This document shows positions 62,292 to 64,000 of a stretch of 64,000 bases of DNA, piece by piece. A program made the translations under genes and the position numbers. The stretch is from Corynebacterium freneyi (GTDB lineage: Bacteria; Actinomycetota; Actinomycetes; Mycobacteriales; Mycobacteriaceae), in assembly GCF_030408835.1 (NCBI RefSeq), contig NZ_CP047357.1, positions 1,984,001 through 2,048,000 on the forward strand, written 5' to 3'. A model generated the notes under the pieces. That model saw only the letters and a list, made by a program, of their open reading frames with translations, was not told the DNA's origin and did not search any database. How positions within the stretch are numbered: the first letter of the stretch is position 1; each line of letters opens with the position of its first letter.

Positions 62292-63419
62292 TCACTGGTC
62301 GGGCGTGCACCGGCGCATGAGTTGCGGCAGGGATGGGGCCGCGACGGCGACGGCGATGACGCGGACGACGTGCATGACCACGACGATGCCCGCGCCGCCG
62401 CGTTCGGCGACGAACCCGAATACGAGCTCGCTGGCGCCGGGTGCGGTGGCCAGGTAGGAGTCGACGCCGCCGGTGATGCCGAACATCCACATCGCCCAGG
62501 CGGACAGTGCGGTGGTGGCCAGCAGCATGCCGACGCCGGCGAGGACGTACGGCAGAGCGCGGCGGAATTCGGCGATGTTGGCCATGGTCATGCCGGAGCC
62601 GGCGGCGGTGCCCAGGACGATGAATGCGACGGCGACGGCCAGCCGCGGCATGTCGGGGGCCAGTTCGGGCCAGATCATGGCGCCCGCGGCCCCGGCGAGG
62701 ATGGCGGGGATGATGAAGGGTGCCGGGAACTTCGGCATGAGCTTTGCGACGGCGGCTCCCAACGCCATTGCGGCGGCGATCATCGCCCAGCTCGACCAGT
62801 CGCCCGCCCATTCCGAAATCCGGGACGCCGAGTCCATGGCGGTTGGGTCGGCTGCGCCGCCGATGGGGGCGACGGCGTCGTCGGGGCGGGCGTCACCCGG
62901 TCCGTCGAGAAGCAGAATCACGGCCGGCAGGCTCAACGAAACGACGAGCAGGCGCAGGTACTGGGAGAAGACGACGAATTTCTCGTCTGCGCCGGCTTCG
63001 CGGGCCACCGCCAGCATGAGGGATGCGCCACCCGGCAGCGTGGCCACCACCGATGTGGCGCGATCGACGCCCGCGCGGCGGTGCAGCAGGGACGATGCGG
63101 CGAAGGCGACGAGCATCGACGCGACCGTGACCAGCAGGGCCAGGGGAAGACCCGCGGCGAGCTCGCCGGGGCTGGATTGTGCGACGGGACCGACGGCGAG
63201 CAGCGCGATGACCGTCTGCCCGAAGCGGTTCGGCCAGGGCCTGGTCCACTTCACGTTCGGGGCGGCGCGGCCGCCGGCGACCAGCGACAGCACCACGGCG
63301 ACGACCATCGGGCCGACCAGCCATCCCGCCGGCACGCCCGCCCACGACGCCACCGCGCCGCCGAGGGCGCACAGCAGCCAGGGAACGAGGAATGCGCGGG
63401 CGGATTTCACGTCGACCAC
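62292..63419 (-). CDS. AbrB-family membrane protein (putative ammonia monooxygenase-like transporter)
   Basis: GTG 63419 gives 375 residues with about ten helices in two repeats (LVPWLLCALGGAVASWAGVPAGWLVGPMVVAVVLSLVAGG ... SSWAMIAAAMALGAAVAKLMPKFPAPFIIPAILAGAAGAMIW). VVATLPGGASLMLAVAREAGAD and SYLATAPGASELVFGF are the conserved repeated P-G-A-S/E motifs of the AbrB (Gate/AmoB-like) family. The substrate is unknown. The start is 12 bp downstream of the rsmE stop. Confidence 0.85.
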   Translation of the reverse strand: MVDVKSARAFLVPWLLCALGGAVASWAGVPAGWLVGPMVVAVVLSLVAGGRAAPNVKWTRPWPNRFGQTVIALLAVGPVAQSSPGELAAGLPLALLVTVASMLVAFAASSLLHRRAGVDRATSVVATLPGGASLMLAVAREAGADEKFVVFSQYLRLLVVSLSLPAVILLLDGPGDARPDDAVAPIGGAADPTAMDSASRISEWAGDWSSWAMIAAAMALGAAVAKLMPKFPAPFIIPAILAGAAGAMIWPELAPDMPRLAVAVAFIVLGTAAGSGMTMANIAEFRRALPYVLAGVGMLLATTALSAWAMWMFGITGGVDSYLATAPGASELVFGFVAERGGAGIVVVMHVVRVIAVAVAAPSLPQLMRRCTPDQ

Positions 63420-63430
63420 GCGGTCCCGGC

Positions 63431-64000
63431 TCAGCCCCAACGCCGGGTCAGCGGACCCAGCGCCGAGGTCGCGGCCGCACCGGCCAGGGCCGTGCGCAAC
63501 ACGGTCGGGCCGAGGACCAGCGGCGTCGCACCCGCCGCGCGGAACGATTCGAGCTCCGCGTCGTCGACGCCGCCTTCGGGGCCGACGATGAAGATGACCT
63601 CGCCGACGTCGGCGGCGGCCCGGGCGACGTCCGCGAAGGCGCGATTCTCCTCCTCGTGGAGCACCGCGGCCACTCCCCCGCGTCCGGTCACCGTCTCGAT
63701 GAGCGCCACGACGTCCTTCGTCGAATGCAGTTCGGCCACCGGCGGGATCCAGGCGCGGCGGGCCTGTTTGGCGGCCTCGCGGGCGGTCGACGCCCACTTG
63801 TCGCGTGCCTTGCCCGCCTTCGCGCCGGTCCACTTGGCCACGCACCGTCGCGCCGACCACGGGATGATCGCGTCGACGCCGGCTTCGGTCATCAGATCCA
63901 CGGCCAATTCCGCCCGGTCCGACTTCGGCAACGCCTGGACGACCGTCACATGGGGCGTCGGCCGCTCATCGACCTCCGAGGAGAGGACTTCGCAGGTGAC
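63431..64000 (-). CDS. rsmE: 16S rRNA m3U1498 methyltransferase RsmE, 5' end outside the window
   Basis: The visible 189 residues run in one open frame to the window edge, so the start codon lies beyond 64000. The SPOUT-domain knot is evident: FIVGPEGGVDDAELESFRAAGATPLVLGPTVLRTALAG, the S-adenosylmethionine-binding deep trefoil. Upstream VTVVQALPKSDRAELAVDLMTEAGVDAIIPW and RCVAKW are also typical. It methylates U1498 in the decoding region of 16S rRNA. In M. tuberculosis Rv2372c follows the same genes, and dnaJ/hrcA would be expected next. Confidence 0.93.
   Translation of the reverse strand, partial: VTCEVLSSEVDERPTPHVTVVQALPKSDRAELAVDLMTEAGVDAIIPWSARRCVAKWTGAKAGKARDKWASTAREAAKQARRAWIPPVAELHSTKDVVALIETVTGRGGVAAVLHEEENRAFADVARAAADVGEVIFIVGPEGGVDDAELESFRAAGATPLVLGPTVLRTALAGAAATSALGPLTRRWG

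Larger units (their letters stand above)
1690..62751. repeat. Dispersed 11-mer family GCTTKRCGACG, about 30 copies
   Basis: The span only marks first and last site. Reading GCTTGACGACG: plus at 3717, 16283, 31492, 35538; complement at 1690, 9970, 14182, 19821, 22973, 25384, 33485, 39348. GCTTTGCGACG: plus at 20537, 22856, 43036, 52642, 55102, 62741; complement at 29979, 36723, 47297, 55285. GCTTTACGACG: plus at 6836, 44752, 56242, 57175; complement at 4389, 44019, 50066, 59100. Near variants: GCTTGGCGACG 19339 and GCTTCACGACG 2073, 12496 (complement), 41811. Numbers are left ends on the plus strand, found by eye. Ten of 30 core sites are between genes. No conservation extends beyond the 11 bases. 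Confidence 0.85.

Overview
The window is chromosomal DNA from a very high-GC actinobacterium, most likely a Corynebacterium or close relative. Two long stretches keep the gene order of the Mycobacterium tuberculosis chromosome. One resembles Rv2228c-Rv2244: phosphatase, zinc ribbon, NIF3, cobC, ptkA, ptpA, SURF1, cobD, aceE, ACP. The other resembles Rv2343c-Rv2372c: dnaG, dgt, TPM protein, glyS, zur, uppS, recO, era, CBS protein, ybeY, phoH, rsmE. A mycothiol-dependent formaldehyde pathway (mscR plus a metallo-beta-lactamase) also fits this group. I see no rRNA, CRISPR array, complete insertion sequence or prophage.

Layout. 0-4.4 kb: the 3' part of a degenerate galactokinase-like gene, an RNB-domain ribonuclease and a stand-alone TrpB2-type PLP enzyme. 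4.2-6.3 kb: an AbiEi/DUF559-like gene flanked by two matching inverted-repeat elements and other repeats. 6.3-6.8 kb: rnpB. 6.9-16.2 kb: phosphatase/zinc-ribbon/NIF3 operon, cobC, ptkA, ptpA, gtrA-like, SURF1, cobD, tRNA-Val and DUF3052. 16.5-20.4 kb: aceE, an ACP-like gene lacking the carrier serine, and DUF3145. 20.7-26.7 kb: an accessory block with a lipoprotein/PPE-like pair, an unknown protein, a beta-lactamase fold protein and a dicarboxylate symporter. 27-36.3 kb: TRIC channel, MFS exporter, tRNA-Met, ribokinase, hydrolase, Baeyer-Villiger-type monooxygenase, PIN-PhoH protein and DUF1707 protein. 36.4-42.6 kb: tRNA-Asn, TPP riboswitch with thiD-tenA, mscR-MBL and a GntR-ABC operon. 42.7-51 kb: dnaG, exported RNase, VKOR, dgt, TPM protein and two unknown proteins. 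51-64 kb: glyS, zur, an HNH nuclease and the uppS-recO-DUF4282-era-CorC-ybeY-phoH-AbrB-rsmE run.

How genes work together. Many genes on each strand overlap by ATGA and look translationally coupled: the NIF3/zinc-ribbon/phosphatase run, the symporter/beta-lactamase pair, the GntR/ABC/permease run and the ybeY/CorC pair. The exported guanyl-specific RNase lies directly upstream of a VKOR that could feed disulfide formation. The thiamine gene has a TPP aptamer ending on its ribosome binding site.

The most striking signal is not a gene. A non-palindromic 11-mer, GCTTKRCGACG, occurs about 30 times in both orientations, roughly once per 2 kb. It is enriched between genes, and inside genes it is often spelled with the rare Leu codon CTT. 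It behaves like an uptake-signal or protein-binding repeat rather than a protein-coding motif. All counts were made by eye and need a computational check.
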